Shown here in pieces: positions 1-10,871 of a stretch of DNA of 64,000 nt. Within the stretch, counting starts at the first letter, position 1. Each line of letters starts with the position of its first letter. The stretch is from contig NZ_BMKX01000008.1 in assembly GCF_014644555.1 (NCBI RefSeq), positions 62,001 through 126,000 on the forward strand, read 5' to 3'. The stretch comes from Glutamicibacter ardleyensis. GTDB taxonomy: Bacteria; Actinomycetota; Actinomycetes; Actinomycetales; Micrococcaceae. The notes below the pieces were generated by a model. The model was not told the DNA's origin. It ran no database searches and saw only the letters and a program-made list of their open reading frames with translations. Both the position numbers and the translations under genes were made by a program.

Positions 1-237
1 CTGCAGTACAAAACGCGGCACCGGGGAGACAGAGAAAAACCGCAACAGATCCACATGTCCCCCGCCGTAGCGGGCGATCACCATCATCCACCGGCCTTTC
101 GGCGTGAGGATGGAGGCGTCGAAGGTGCCCAGCGTGCGCCGCAGTTGAATGCGGCGCACGGCCATGGCCCCGAAGAACAGCACGATGCACGTCAAAACGA
201 GCAGTGCGAGCAGAACTGGTGCGGTTATCTCAATCAA
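1..237 (-). CDS. DUF2550 family membrane protein (C-terminus cut by window edge)
   Basis: About 79 residues are visible. They begin at a TTG preceded by an AGGCGA-like ribosome site nine bases after the atpC stop. The N-terminus is a hydrophobic segment (about residues 4-25), then a basic RRIQLRR stretch and a soluble part containing PKGRWMMVIARYGGG. A short membrane protein directly after atpC with this layout is the DUF2550 family typical of actinobacteria. Its biochemical role is unknown. The tight coupling to atpC suggests co-transcription with the ATP synthase operon. Family assignment rests on position and remembered sequence style. The C-terminal part lies outside the window. Confidence 0.75.
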   Translation of the reverse strand, partial: MIEITAPVLLALLVLTCIVLFFGAMAVRRIQLRRTLGTFDASILTPKGRWMMVIARYGGGHVDLLRFFSVSPVPRFVLQ

Positions 238-245
238 TGGTTCGC

Positions 246-515
246 CTACGCTGCGGTACCAATCACAGCGTTATCGGCGACGATCACTACGCGGTCCGAA
301 TCGACTGAGAAGAATCCTCCGTCGATCTGCACCGTGAAGCGAGCTTCGGAAACTGGAGCGATTTCCAGATCCCCAGAGGCAAGCACCGAAAGCATCGGAA
401 CGTGACCGGGCAAAACGCCGATCTCGCCGTCAACCGACCGTGCCTTGACCAGCTTCGCAGCGCCGGACCACACGAAGTGATCCGCCGCAACGATTTCTAC
501 CTGAAGCTCAGCCAT
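246..515 (-). CDS. atpC: ATP synthase F1 subunit epsilon
   Basis: An 89-residue epsilon subunit, part of the central stalk that couples proton flow to the F1 head and inhibits ATP hydrolysis. The N-terminal beta-sandwich is clear (MAELQVEIVAADHFVWSG, then GEIGVLPGHVPMLSVL at about 31-46). The C-terminal helical hairpin of longer epsilon subunits is largely absent, as is common in actinobacteria. I chose the internal ATG at 515, two bases after the atpD stop, over an upstream in-frame start that would overlap atpD. It is the last ATP synthase gene of the operon. Confidence 0.95.
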   Translation of the reverse strand: MAELQVEIVAADHFVWSGAAKLVKARSVDGEIGVLPGHVPMLSVLASGDLEIAPVSEARFTVQIDGGFFSVDSDRVVIVADNAVIGTAA

Positions 516-517
516 AA

Positions 518-1975
<1,458 letters not shown>

Positions 1976-2001
1976 TTATCTGGTCGGAGAGAAACGGAAA
2001 T

Positions 2002-2895
2002 TTAGCTGTCCAGCGCGTCTGCGCCGGCAATAATTTCCGAAAGCTCCTGGGTGATTTCAGCCTGACGGGCGTTGTTAAGCAATCGCGTGAACTTCTTGAT
2101 CAGTTCGCCGGCGTTGTCGCCTGCAGCCTTCATCGCGCGCTGACGTGCAGCAAGCTCCGAGGCTGCGGACTGCAGCTGGGCATTGAACAATCGAGAATCG
2201 ATGTATCGCGGAAGCAGTGCGTCCAGCACTTCTTCCGGCGATGGCTCAAACTCGTACAGTGGCAAAAGCTCGTCGGTTGGAGTCTCGGAATCATCCTCGA
2301 CAACCTCCAACGGCAACAGACGGATGACCGTCGGTTCCTGCGTAACCATCGACTTGAACTGGGTGTATACGACGTGGATTTCGTCCACGCCACCCTGCTC
2401 GTAGTCGGTGGCGAAATCCTCTAGGAGGATATCGCGCAGCTCGCGTGCGGTTTCGAAACGCGGAGAATCGGTATCCCCGGTCCACACTCGCTCATATCCG
2501 CGTGAACGGAAATCGAAGTAAGCCTGAGCCTTGCGGCCGACCAAATAGGTCTTGACTTCCTTACCATCCTCACGCAGGAGTTCCACGAGGTGCTCAGCCT
2601 GCTTCAGAACGCTGGCGGAGTAGGACCCGGCAAGTCCTCGGTCCGAAGTCATCACCAAAACGGCTGCCCGTCGAACCTGTGCAGGCTCGGTGGTCAGTGG
2701 GTGTTCGACATCGGCCTGGGACGCGACGGCGGTTACTGCACGGGTAATCGCATTGGCATACGGCAATGAAGCCGAAACACGCGTACGTGCCTTACCAATG
2801 CGGGATGCAGCAATCAGTTCCATCGCCTTGAAGATCTTGGCCATCGACTTAGTCGATCCGATCTTCTGGCGGTAGACCCGAATCTGGGCTCCCAT
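2002..2895 (-). CDS. atpG: ATP synthase F1 subunit gamma
   Basis: A 297-residue central-shaft subunit that rotates inside the alpha3beta3 head. The N-terminal helix [21 protein letters not shown] and the C-terminal helix ([21 protein letters not shown]) are the conserved coiled-coil pair. The middle has the Rossmann-like [19 protein letters not shown]. An acidic insertion around residues 205-220 ([12 protein letters not shown]) is typical of actinobacterial gamma subunits. The gene follows atpA after a spacer that holds a strong hairpin. Confidence 0.97.
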   Translation of the reverse strand: MGAQIRVYRQKIGSTKSMAKIFKAMELIAASRIGKARTRVSASLPYANAITRAVTAVASQADVEHPLTTEPAQVRRAAVLVMTSDRGLAGSYSASVLKQAEHLVELLREDGKEVKTYLVGRKAQAYFDFRSRGYERVWTGDTDSPRFETARELRDILLEDFATDYEQGGVDEIHVVYTQFKSMVTQEPTVIRLLPLEVVEDDSETPTDELLPLYEFEPSPEEVLDALLPRYIDSRLFNAQLQSAASELAARQRAMKAAGDNAGELIKKFTRLLNNARQAEITQELSEIIAGADALDS

Positions 2896-2917
2896 GTGTG
2901 TCCTTTCCTTATTCCCT

Positions 2918-2962
2918 ACGTTCGGGGTGTGGCGCCGCTAGCGACGCCGCACCCCAAAACGT
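2918..2962 (-). other. Hairpin in the atpA-atpG spacer
   Basis: An inverted repeat fills most of the 78-base gap between atpA and atpG. ACGTT and GGGGTG arms pair with CACCCC and AACGT around a GC-rich centre that can also fold. No U-run follows on the minus strand, so it is more likely an RNA processing or stability element, or a translation-tuning structure, than a terminator. Function is inferred. Confidence 0.5.
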
Positions 2963-2973
2963 GAAGGAAATTG

Positions 2974-4611
2974 TCAGCGCTTCTGCTTGACGATCTTTTC
3001 CTGGTCAACGGACTCGGCATCGAGAGCGTCGTGCTCTTCGTGTCCGGCGGCGACCAGCTGGTCATCACCGTCACCGAAGAATCCGGCCTTGAAGTCTACA
3101 ACCGCAGTCTTCATGGCTTCCAGAGTCTCGTTCTCCAGCTTGCCGGTCTGGCCGATCACGTTCAGTACCTCGGTGCGGTGACGCAGGTAGTCGATGAATT
3201 CAGCTTCGAAACGCTGCACATCTTCCACTGGGACATCGTCGAGGTAACCGTTGGTGCCCGACCAGATCGAAACGACCTGATCTTCAACCGGGTACGGGGT
3301 GTACTGACCCTGCTTGAGCAGCTCCATCAGACGTGCACCACGGGTCAGCTGCTGCTTGGAAGCAGCATCCAGGTCCGAGGCGAACATCGCGAAGGCAGCC
3401 ATGTCGCGGTACTGAGCCAATTCAAGCTTCAAAGTACCGGAAACCTTCTTCATGGCCTTGACCTGTGCCGAACCACCCACGCGGGACACCGAGATGCCCA
3501 CATCGACGGCTGGACGCTGGTTAGCGTTGAACAGGTCCGACTGCAAGAAGATCTGACCATCGGTAATCGAGATAACGTTGGTCGGGATGAACGCGCCTAC
3601 GTCGTTAGCCTTGGTTTCGATGATTGGCAGACCAGTCATCGAACCTGCACCGAGCTCGTCCGAAAGCTTGGCACAACGCTCAAGCAGACGGGAGTGTAGG
3701 TAGAAGACGTCGCCTGGGTAAGCTTCGCGTCCTGGTGGACGGCGCAGCAACAGCGATACCGCACGGTAAGCTTCAGCCTGCTTGGACAGATCATCAAAGA
3801 CGATCAGAACGTGCTTGCCACCGTACATCCAGTGCTGGCCGATGGCCGAGCCTGCGTAAGGTGCCAGGTACTTGAAGCCTGCTGGGTCAGATGCTGGGGA
3901 CGCCACGATCGTGGTGTATTCCAGTGCACCCTTATCTGCGAGGGTCTGACGAACGGCAGCGATAGTCGATGCCTTCTGTCCGATAGCCACGTAGATGCAG
4001 CGAACCTGCTTGGTTTCGTCTCCGGTTGCCCAGTTGGCGCGCTGGTTCAGAATGGTGTCAACCGCAATAGCGGTCTTACCGGTCTGGCGGTCACCAATGA
4101 TCAGCTGACGCTGGCCACGGCCGATCGGGATCATGGCGTCGATAGCCTTCAGACCGGTCTGCATTGGCTCGTGCACGCTCTTACGCTGAGTGACACCTGG
4201 TGCCTGAAGCTCCAAGGCACGACGTCCTTCGGCTTCAATTGGGCCCAGGTTATCCATTGGCTCACCCAGTGGGTCAACCACGCGGCCCAAGTAGCCGTCG
4301 CCGACTGGAACCGAAAGGATCTCGCCGGTGCGCTCGACCTTCTGGCCAGCTTCGATGCCGGTGAAGTCACCAAGCACAACAACACCGATTTCGCGGGTGT
4401 CAAGGTTCTGGGCTAGGCCCAGGGTGCCATCAGCGAATTTCAGCAATTCGTTGGCCATGACGGAAGGAAGACCTTCCACCTTGGCGATGCCGTCGCTCGC
4501 GGCGACGACGCGTCCCACCTCGGTACGCTCTGCCTTACCCGGTTCGTAGGAAGATGCGAACTCGTTTAGGGCATTACGGACGTCGTTGGCATTGATGGTC
4601 AAATCGGCCAT
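2974..4611 (-). CDS. atpA: ATP synthase F1 subunit alpha
   Basis: The non-catalytic nucleotide-binding alpha subunit, 545 residues. The N-terminal helix contacts the delta subunit, a beta-barrel runs over about 28-95, and the P-loop GDRQTGKT is at about 173-180. The [14 protein letters not shown]-type Walker B region and the [12 protein letters not shown] loop are intact. The C-terminus carries an acidic and lysine-rich tail ([18 protein letters not shown]) usual for actinobacteria. It is flanked on both sides by spacers containing hairpins, unlike the tight junctions of the other F1 genes. Confidence 0.98.
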   Translation of the reverse strand: MADLTINANDVRNALNEFASSYEPGKAERTEVGRVVAASDGIAKVEGLPSVMANELLKFADGTLGLAQNLDTREIGVVVLGDFTGIEAGQKVERTGEILSVPVGDGYLGRVVDPLGEPMDNLGPIEAEGRRALELQAPGVTQRKSVHEPMQTGLKAIDAMIPIGRGQRQLIIGDRQTGKTAIAVDTILNQRANWATGDETKQVRCIYVAIGQKASTIAAVRQTLADKGALEYTTIVASPASDPAGFKYLAPYAGSAIGQHWMYGGKHVLIVFDDLSKQAEAYRAVSLLLRRPPGREAYPGDVFYLHSRLLERCAKLSDELGAGSMTGLPIIETKANDVGAFIPTNVISITDGQIFLQSDLFNANQRPAVDVGISVSRVGGSAQVKAMKKVSGTLKLELAQYRDMAAFAMFASDLDAASKQQLTRGARLMELLKQGQYTPYPVEDQVVSIWSGTNGYLDDVPVEDVQRFEAEFIDYLRHRTEVLNVIGQTGKLENETLEAMKTAVVDFKAGFFGDGDDQLVAAGHEEHDALDAESVDQEKIVKQKR

Positions 4612-4691
4612 CTGCAGTCCCTGCTCTCCTAAATTGTGACTCGTGTCTGAAAAGAAAAGATACGAATCGAATGTGAATGAAGTCTGTTGTG

Positions 4692-4739
4692 GTCCTGGTA
4701 GCTAGGACATTGGATTCGGGATTACTCCCGGTTCCAATG
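4692..4739 (-). other. Two hairpins in the atpH-atpA spacer
   Basis: The 132-base gap after the atpH stop contains CATTGGA...TCCAATG, with an inner GGGA/TCCC pair and GTAA loop. A second stem follows immediately (GTCCT/AGGAC, loop AGCTACC). They lie just downstream of the atpH stop in the transcript. No U-run follows, so partial attenuation or RNA processing is more likely than full termination. Confidence 0.5.
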
Positions 4740-4743
4740 AGAC

Positions 4744-5556
4744 CTAGCTAGCCAGGGCGCGGCGCAAGTCGGCCACGCGTGATGCCACGGAAGCGTCGAC
4801 AACTTCGTCGCCAACCTTGACCACCAGTCCACCGACCAGCGATGGGTCGGTGGTGGCATTGAGCTTAAGCTGACGACCGTAAAGCTTGTTCAGGCTGGTC
4901 TCCAGACGCGATAGCTGAGCCTCAGAGAGCTGCACAGTGCTGGTCACCGAAGCGATCCAACGCTGCTGGCGCTTGGCCACGAGCTCAACAAAACGTGCAA
5001 CCAAAGCTGCTGGCTTCAAACCGCGAGGGTTTGAAACAGCCTGGGAGATCAAAACCTGCGCGGTCTGCGACGCGTTAGGCACGAGCTTGAGCGCCAGTGC
5101 ACGCTTAGCCTCGTCTGGGGCCTGAGCATCATCCAACGCACGCTGCAGCTCGTGGTTAGCACGAACTACCTCGATGAAGGAGAACAGATCCTGCTCCAGC
5201 TTGTTCAGCCCATTAACGCCGTCCTGCTGCTCGGCTACCGCGGAGACCGCGGTAACTGCCAGCGTTTCGAGCGCATCGCTAATGTCGCGTTCCGAGCTCC
5301 AGCGGGTGGAAGCCAACTGCGCAACGGTAGCCTCGGCATCAGCCGAAACCTTTCCGCGCAAAAGCTGTGCCAGAAGGCCTGCCTTATCGGCAACTTCACG
5401 GGCTGGATCAGTCATTGCGCGGCGAAGACCGGCATTTGCATCCAGTACTTCCAGGACCGCGAACAGTTCCTTTGGCAGATCAATAGATGCCTGTGCCAGC
5501 TTGGGTTCTAAAAACTCCAAAGCCTTTGCTAGTGACTCGCTCGATACACTTGCCAT
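4744..5556 (-). CDS. atpH: ATP synthase F1 subunit delta
   Basis: A 270-residue peripheral-stalk (OSCP-like) subunit linking the b subunits to the top of F1. The helical N-terminal domain and the conserved C-terminal segment (DPSLVGGLVVKVGDEVVDASV, about 240-260) are present. The length is typical of actinobacterial delta subunits, longer than the 177 residues of E. coli. The start ATG shares one base with the atpF stop (TAATG), which indicates translational coupling. Confidence 0.95.
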   Translation of the reverse strand: MASVSSESLAKALEFLEPKLAQASIDLPKELFAVLEVLDANAGLRRAMTDPAREVADKAGLLAQLLRGKVSADAEATVAQLASTRWSSERDISDALETLAVTAVSAVAEQQDGVNGLNKLEQDLFSFIEVVRANHELQRALDDAQAPDEAKRALALKLVPNASQTAQVLISQAVSNPRGLKPAALVARFVELVAKRQQRWIASVTSTVQLSEAQLSRLETSLNKLYGRQLKLNATTDPSLVGGLVVKVGDEVVDASVASRVADLRRALAS

Positions 5557-6110
5557 TAGTTCGATGCACCTGCGTTCTGCTGAGCTTCTAAATCGGTCAG
5601 GAACTGATCAACCACGCGCTGTGCACGGGCGTCGTCCTTGAGAGCTTCGTCAACTACCTTGCTTGCAAGCTCGGTAGCCAATACGCCCACGTCGGTGCGG
5701 AGCGAAGTCAGAGCAGCAACGCGCTCTGCCTCAATCTGACGGTGCGACTGCTCGGTGATACGAGTAGCCTCATCGGTTGCTTTGGTCTTCAGATCTGCAA
5801 GGATCTGAGCGCCTTCGCTACGAGCTTCCTCACGGATGCGGTTGGCTTCCGTGCGGGCTTCGAGAAGCTGAGCCTTGTACAGTGCCAAGGTCTCTTCTGC
5901 TTCTTTCTGCGCTGCTTCAGCCTTCTCCAGGCCACCTTCGATCGCGGTGACGCGATCTTCATAGGACTGCTCGAACTTCGGAGCAATTACCTTGATGACG
6001 ATGAACAGAAGGACCGCGAAACCAACGCCCGTGACGAGAATCTCCCACGGGTTCGGCAACAACGGGTTAACCGATTCGCTCGCAGCGAGGATGAAATCAG
6101 TGCTGTTCAT
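5556..6110 (-). CDS. atpF: ATP synthase F0 subunit b
   Basis: A 184-residue peripheral stalk subunit. One N-terminal membrane helix (about 23-43, ILVTGVGFAVLLFIVIKVI) is followed by a long charged coiled-coil helix rich in Ala, Glu and Lys that dimerises and contacts delta. The ATG at 6110 has AAGGA about nine bases upstream. A GTG two codons earlier is the alternative. It is coupled to atpH by a one-base overlap. Confidence 0.95.
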   Translation of the reverse strand: MNSTDFILAASESVNPLLPNPWEILVTGVGFAVLLFIVIKVIAPKFEQSYEDRVTAIEGGLEKAEAAQKEAEETLALYKAQLLEARTEANRIREEARSEGAQILADLKTKATDEATRITEQSHRQIEAERVAALTSLRTDVGVLATELASKVVDEALKDDARAQRVVDQFLTDLEAQQNAGASN

Positions 6111-6192
6111 TCTCACTATTCCTTATCTACTAGTTTCCGCTTTGTGTGTACGCCTCGCGATAGTGGCGAGGCCACTACAAGTTGCGAAAAGA

Positions 6193-6405
6193 CTAGGCGC
6201 CGACGACGAAGGCGAAGACCAAGCCCAAAATTGCAAGTGCTTCAGCAAGTGCGAAGCCAAGCATTGCGATTGGCTGCAGGATGCGCTGTGCTTCTGGCTG
6301 ACGTGCAACACCATTGATGTAAGCAGCGAAGATCATGCCAACGCCGATAGCCGAACCAATTGCAGCCAGGCCGTAGCCGATCATATTCAGGGAGCCATGC
6401 AACAT
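6193..6405 (-). CDS. atpE: ATP synthase F0 subunit c
   Basis: A 70-residue proteolipid forming the rotor ring. There are two membrane helices joined by the polar loop ARQPEAQ (about 34-40). The proton-carrying carboxylate is Glu55 in [10 protein letters not shown], and the first helix carries the glycine/alanine packing pattern. This is the site that would bind bedaquiline-type inhibitors. The start has a good AAAGGAAC ribosome site. Hairpins in the spacer upstream may help raise c-subunit output over its neighbours. Confidence 0.97.
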   Translation of the reverse strand: MLHGSLNMIGYGLAAIGSAIGVGMIFAAYINGVARQPEAQRILQPIAMLGFALAEALAILGLVFAFVVGA

Positions 6406-6457
6406 GTGATTATGTTCCTTTCAAGATACCGGGCTTTTGCCGGTAGGTTGTGAGGTA

Positions 6458-6478
6458 TTCCTTGAGCGATTCAAGGAA
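6458..6478 (-). other. Hairpin in the atpB-atpE spacer
   Basis: TTCCTTGA and TCAAGGAA arms with a five-base loop lie in the 103-base gap between atpB and atpE. A second weaker stem (ACCGG/CCGGT) sits closer to the atpE ribosome site. Together they resemble the structured leader often found before the highly translated c-subunit gene. The role is inferred. Confidence 0.45.
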
Positions 6479-6508
6479 GATCTTTAGTGGGTGGAAGAAG
6501 TGTTGGCC

Positions 6509-7321
6509 TTAGTGGGCGTCGGCTTCAATTGCACCCTGGAGGTAGATCGCGGTCAGCAGGGTGAAAACAAAGGCCTGCAGGACCATGATCAGAAGTTCCA
6601 GGAAGTACATTGCGACCGATCCGAGGATGACCAAGACGCCAAGACCATTCATAGCCAAGGAATCCTGAACAACAATCAGGTGACGAGCGCCGGCAGCAGC
6701 CAGCATCACGATGATGTGACCGGACAGCATCGTTGCCATCAAACGCAATGAGTGCGTCATCGGGCGGACGATGAAGTTAGAGATGATTTCCAAAGGAATC
6801 ATCAGTGGCATGATCCAGCCCGGAACACCGGACGGAACAACTGCCAATTTGAAGTAGCGAATACCATGGTTTTTCAAACCTACGGCAATCCAGGTGCCGT
6901 AGATGATGATGGCCATCGCATATGCAGAACCAGCGTGTGAGAACGATGGAATCTGCAGGAATGGGATTGCTCCGAAGAGGTTATTCAGCAGGACGAAGAA
7001 GAAGGTCGCGAACAGCAGAGGAATCCAAGGACGGAAGTTCTTCTCACCAATGATGTCGCGGCCAATTCCGTTACGCACGAAAGCGTAGCCGGACTCGGCG
7101 AGGTACTGCGTCTTGCTTGGAACCAGCTTCGGGTTCTTGATGGCCGCGGTGAAGAACCAAGTAATGAGCACGATCGAAAGCACGATCATGAACATCTGCT
7201 TGCCGAAACCGGTTCCGTACTCAGCGAACCACGGGAAAATGTCCGGGAGGTGAGTATCGGATACGGATGGCGGAATAAATCCGCCTTCTTCTGAGGCCAT
7301 TGGGAGCGCAAACGCGAACAA
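6509..7321 (-). CDS. atpB: ATP synthase F0 subunit a
   Basis: The stator subunit with the proton half-channels, about 271 residues with five or more membrane helices. The conserved arginine is in the helix HSLRLMATMLSGH, and the last helices (VLQAFVFTLLTAIYL) match the family. I place the start at the TTG at 7321. It has AGAGAGGA seven bases upstream and gives MFAFALPMASEEGG, matching family starts. A GTG 22 codons upstream is possible but adds an unfamiliar basic extension. It is the first structural gene of the atp operon. Confidence 0.93.
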   Translation of the reverse strand: MFAFALPMASEEGGFIPPSVSDTHLPDIFPWFAEYGTGFGKQMFMIVLSIVLITWFFTAAIKNPKLVPSKTQYLAESGYAFVRNGIGRDIIGEKNFRPWIPLLFATFFFVLLNNLFGAIPFLQIPSFSHAGSAYAMAIIIYGTWIAVGLKNHGIRYFKLAVVPSGVPGWIMPLMIPLEIISNFIVRPMTHSLRLMATMLSGHIIVMLAAAGARHLIVVQDSLAMNGLGVLVILGSVAMYFLELLIMVLQAFVFTLLTAIYLQGAIEADAH

Positions 7322-7482
7322 CGCGCTGTCCTCTCTGCAGTAACGGTCACGGGCAAAAGGCGGTGACTGGCGGTAACTGCCTCTCACCGTGTGAAGAAAA
7401 AATCAAACGGGTTACATCGGAGTTTTTGCGAAACGCATCGACGCTGATGAAGTGCCATCCTCAGGTTGCCCCAAGGATGCCA

Positions 7483-7511
7483 GTCATAGACGGCCGATCA
7501 CCGTTAAGCAA
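7483..7511 (-). promoter_or_regulatory. Probable sigma-A-type promoter of the atp operon
   Basis: On the minus strand TTGCTT is followed after 17 bases by TATGAC. This would start transcription near 7476 and give a leader of roughly 150 bases before atpB. It lies between the atpI-like gene and atpB, where a main promoter for the structural genes is expected. Identified by eye only. Confidence 0.45.
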
Positions 7512-7586
7512 CCCACCAAAAATGACCCGTAGTAAGCTTATCAAACTCACAGCTCGCCCCAGACCTAAAGACTGGTGGCACTATGT

Positions 7587-8021
7587 CTATGCTTCGTTGT
7601 AGATGGCAAGACGTGTCTTCATAAAGGCACGAATCTCACCGGTCTGCCAGGCAACGAGGCTGACTGCAGCTGCAAGCACGAATCCCTGTCGATTGACCCA
7701 GTCAGGCAATCCCAGGTTCAACAGCAAGAAGGCAATACCAAATACCTTGATAACGAAAGTTCCCAGAAACGCGGGCATGGCCCACGCGCTGCGGAATCGT
7801 CCGGCGGCCTCAGCAATCAAAATGCTGACGGCGAAAAAGCCGATCACTAAGCCGGAAGCTAAAGCCCCGGACAGTGCATATCGCAAATCTGCAAACAACC
7901 ACGAAATCAGGAAAAATGCGGCCGCTGCGATCAACGAGTACAGCATGGAGATACCAAGAATTGGTAGCCAGATGGATTTCGGAGCGGCAGAGACGACAAC
8001 GCGAGCCGAATGTGAATTCAT
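7587..8021 (-). CDS. AtpI-like small membrane protein
   Basis: A 144-residue integral membrane protein with four hydrophobic segments (about 18-42, 46-72, 80-105 and 110-130). It sits directly before atpB, where actinobacteria encode an AtpI/UncI-like protein that helps c-ring assembly or ion supply. Sequence similarity in this group is weak, so the call rests on topology, size and position. It is separated from atpB by 265 bases containing a likely promoter. Confidence 0.65.
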   Translation of the reverse strand: MNSHSARVVVSAAPKSIWLPILGISMLYSLIAAAAFFLISWLFADLRYALSGALASGLVIGFFAVSILIAEAAGRFRSAWAMPAFLGTFVIKVFGIAFLLLNLGLPDWVNRQGFVLAAAVSLVAWQTGEIRAFMKTRLAIYNEA

Positions 8022-8168
8022 GGCCGCACTCTCCCTCTAGTTCGCTGTCAAAGATCTATCTGCAACCGAATAATGCTGATGAAACTCATTACCCCCGCGC
8101 AGTATAAAACTACTTGGGAGATGATCCGTAATGAATTCTACACGAGATAGAAACTGATTGCTTGGGAA

Positions 8169-9287
8169 TTACTTGTCAAGCCTTCTTCGCAGATTCACAA
8201 AACGAACCGAGACCAACGGCCACCAGGTCAGCAAAGCGGCGCCAATGACCAGAATTACAATGATTGGGATCAACACCGCAAGCGGGATGAACGCGATCAA
8301 AACCACCGTGGCAGCAACCAAAGCGGCCCAAACATAGAGCAACACCACACTTTTGCGCACTGAGTGGCCTTGGGAGAGCATCCGGTGGTGAATGTGCTTG
8401 GAGTCAGGTGAGAACGGTGAGCGCTTGTTGAGTAGCCGGCGCACCACCGACAGGCTCAGATCGAGCACCGGCAAGAAGACGATCACCATCGGCAAGACCA
8501 TCGGCATATAGGCCGGCACGTTGCGGAAGCGGTGCGCGTCCAGCCCCTGCACGTCTCCGGTGACGGCAATTGCAGAGACCGAGAGAATCAGCCCGATGGT
8601 GAGCACCCCGGTCTCCCCCATGAAGATATTCGCGGGGTTAAAATTATGTGGCAAGAATCCCAAACAAGCGCCGAGTAACAATGCGCAAAGAAGCGCGCCG
8701 ACATTGGCGTAGTCATCGGCGCTTACATGGGTAGCCAGGATGTAGGAGTAGATAAAGAAGGTGGCAGCGCCGATGGCTGCGAGCCCGGCGGCGAGTCCGT
8801 CGAGCCCGTCGGAGAAGTTGATCGCGTTCATTGTCAGCACGACCAGAAAGACCGTGAGGGCGCCTTGCACCCACGGTTCTTCGATTCGCCAGGTACCTAC
8901 CGGCAAGGATCGGATCACTAGCCCATGCGCGGCGATCACGATGCCGATCACCACCTGGCCGGCGGCCTTATAGTACCAGCGCAGATCTCCGACATCGTCC
9001 CAGAGGCCGAGCACGGCGATCAGGATCAGCGCGATCCCGACTCCACGCAGCGGGTCCGAGTTCTCAAAGACCCCGGAGAAGAAACTCAGTTGGCTGGCCA
9101 GCCAGAGTCCCGCGCCGAAGGCGATCATGATGCCCAGGCCACCAAATTTGACGATCGGTGCCTGGTGTTGGTCGCGTTCGCGCACCAGTTGTCCGCGGAT
9201 AAAGCGTTCTCCCACCGAACGAATCATCGGGGTGAGCAAAAATGCGGTCGCGAAGCTAAACGCGATCAGTACGACGTAGCTTCTCAT
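8169..9287 (-). CDS. Undecaprenyl-phosphate GlcNAc-1-phosphate transferase (WecA/TagO-like)
   Basis: A 372-residue polytopic membrane enzyme of the MraY/WecA family (glycosyltransferase 4). It moves a sugar-1-phosphate from a UDP-sugar to undecaprenyl phosphate to start wall polymer synthesis, such as arabinogalactan linker or teichoic-type glycans. About ten membrane helices are visible. Diagnostic motifs are NAINFSDGLDGLAAG (about 155-169), the GETGVL segment, and the HxHH-type loop SKHIHHRMLSQGH (about 296-308). The start overlaps the tsaC stop by four bases (ATGA), so the two are coupled. Confidence 0.9.
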   Translation of the reverse strand: MRSYVVLIAFSFATAFLLTPMIRSVGERFIRGQLVRERDQHQAPIVKFGGLGIMIAFGAGLWLASQLSFFSGVFENSDPLRGVGIALILIAVLGLWDDVGDLRWYYKAAGQVVIGIVIAAHGLVIRSLPVGTWRIEEPWVQGALTVFLVVLTMNAINFSDGLDGLAAGLAAIGAATFFIYSYILATHVSADDYANVGALLCALLLGACLGFLPHNFNPANIFMGETGVLTIGLILSVSAIAVTGDVQGLDAHRFRNVPAYMPMVLPMVIVFLPVLDLSLSVVRRLLNKRSPFSPDSKHIHHRMLSQGHSVRKSVVLLYVWAALVAATVVLIAFIPLAVLIPIIVILVIGAALLTWWPLVSVRFVNLRRRLDK

Positions 9288-9970
9288 GCGTCCTGATTCG
9301 GCGTGTCAGGCTTCGCGGGGAGAATATTGGGCACTACCACACGCAGCTCGTCGATGTTGATCGCTCCCGCGCGCACCACCACCAGGGTGTCCCCGGTGGC
9401 ATCGACGATGGTCGAGGGCAAGGTGCTTTCCGCCTCGTCGGTGGCACGCGAGCCGCCGTCGAGGTACACCTCAACGCTGTCACCCAACTGGGCGATGGCC
9501 TCTTCTACGGTGGTGGCAGCCGGCTGACCGGTGCGGTTTGCCGAGGAGACCGCCAGCGGTCCGGTGGCGCGCAAAAGTTCTAGCGCGGTTTCATCGTTGG
9601 GTACACGCAGCGCGACGGTGCCGCGGGTCTCCCCCAGATCCCAGGTCAGCGAGGGCTGAGCGGGCAGGATCAGGGTCAGCGCACCGGGCCAGAAAGCGTC
9701 GGCAAGTTTGCGCGCGTCATCGGGGATGTCGCGGGCCAACCCATCCATGGTGGCGACCTGTGCGATCAGCACCGGAGGTGGCATATTTCGTGAGCGCCCC
9801 TTGGCCGCCATCAGCATCGCTACCCCCTGAGGGCTGAACGCGTCGGCGCCGATCCCGTACACGGTATCGGTGGGCAGCACGATGCAACGCTTCTCACCTA
9901 AGGTGGCTTTTGCTGCGGCGATCGCTGCCTCGCGCTGCGCTTCGGTGCTAACCAAGTATGTTGTGCTCAC
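9284..9970 (-). CDS. tsaC: L-threonylcarbamoyladenylate synthase (TsaC/Sua5 family)
   Basis: A 228-residue enzyme that makes threonylcarbamoyl-AMP from threonine, bicarbonate and ATP, the first step of t6A modification of ANN-decoding tRNAs. The YrdC fold is visible: PTDTVYGIGADAFSP (about 32-46), the KGRSRNMPPPVL nucleotide loop, LRVPNDETALELL, and SSANRTGQPAAT. It lacks the C-terminal Sua5 domain. It starts with GTG and sits 30 bases after prmC, an arrangement shared across actinobacteria. Confidence 0.93.
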   Translation of the reverse strand: MSTTYLVSTEAQREAAIAAAKATLGEKRCIVLPTDTVYGIGADAFSPQGVAMLMAAKGRSRNMPPPVLIAQVATMDGLARDIPDDARKLADAFWPGALTLILPAQPSLTWDLGETRGTVALRVPNDETALELLRATGPLAVSSANRTGQPAATTVEEAIAQLGDSVEVYLDGGSRATDEAESTLPSTIVDATGDTLVVVRAGAINIDELRVVVPNILPAKPDTPNQDA

Positions 9971-10000
9971 GGGTTTATTCTTTCATGCGTTGAACGGTTA

Positions 10001-10855
10001 TTAGGTCAGCGGGGCCAGCGCGCTGGTGGCTCGCGGACGACCACTGAGGTCAAGGTGTCCGGTAACCTGTGTGAATCCGAGTTCGATCAGCATGGCCGCG
10101 GCGCTTGCGGCTTGCACCTCGGCGTGTTCCATCACGTAGAGTCCCCCGCCGCGCAGCAGGCGTTTGGCTTCCGCGGAAACTAAGCGCGGGATCTGCAGCC
10201 CGTCCTCGCCCAAACCGTAGAGCGCCATCTGCGGGTCATGCTCGCGCACTTCTTGTTCGCGTGGCACCGCATGAGGCGGAATGTAGGGCGGGTTGGAGAT
10301 CACCAGGTCGATGCTGCCGTGCAGCTGCGGCGGTAGCGCCGAGGCGTCCTGATGAAGCACGGTGACCCCATAGGGCTCACAATTTGCGCGGGTGTAGCTA
10401 ATGGCCTCGTCGGATAGTTCCACCGCCCACACCTGTGCTGATCTAAGTTCCGTGGCCAACGCCGCGGCGATCGCCCCGGAGCCCGAACACAAATCTACAC
10501 AGCGTGAACCTTGTACATCGCCGAGGAAGTCCAGTCCGACCTGCACCACGGTTTCGGTTTCCGGACGCGGAGAGAAGACCCCGGGGCCAACTTTCAGCGT
10601 CAGGTAGCGAAAATACGCTTCACCGGTCAGGTGTTGCAACGGAATACGCTGCGCACGCCGATTCACAAGGTCCAGATATTGTGCGTACTGCCCCTCGGTG
10701 AGGCTCTCCCCGCGCAGTTCGCGCAGTTTGAGCTCCGCACGGCTATCGCCGGTCACAAAACTCAGTAACAGGTCCGCATCAACACCCGGCGAGGGAACCG
10801 CCGCTTCGCTAAGTTGCGCGGCGGCGGTGCGCCGGGCGGTATTCAGTTGCTCCAC
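10001..10855 (-). CDS. prmC: Release factor glutamine methyltransferase
   Basis: An SAM-dependent enzyme that methylates the glutamine of the GGQ motif in RF1 and RF2. An N-terminal helical domain (about 1-75) is followed by a Rossmann methyltransferase domain containing VDLCSGSGAIAAALA and the catalytic VISNPPYIP motif. The GTG at 10855 lies 16 bases beyond the prfA stop and gives MEQLNTARRTAAAQL. An in-frame start 18 codons earlier, inside prfA, is possible but adds an unusual basic tail. Adjacent to its substrate gene prfA. Confidence 0.92.
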   Translation of the reverse strand: MEQLNTARRTAAAQLSEAAVPSPGVDADLLLSFVTGDSRAELKLRELRGESLTEGQYAQYLDLVNRRAQRIPLQHLTGEAYFRYLTLKVGPGVFSPRPETETVVQVGLDFLGDVQGSRCVDLCSGSGAIAAALATELRSAQVWAVELSDEAISYTRANCEPYGVTVLHQDASALPPQLHGSIDLVISNPPYIPPHAVPREQEVREHDPQMALYGLGEDGLQIPRLVSAEAKRLLRGGGLYVMEHAEVQAASAAAMLIELGFTQVTGHLDLSGRPRATSALAPLT

Positions 10856-10871
10856 AAGAATCCGCTGGCGC

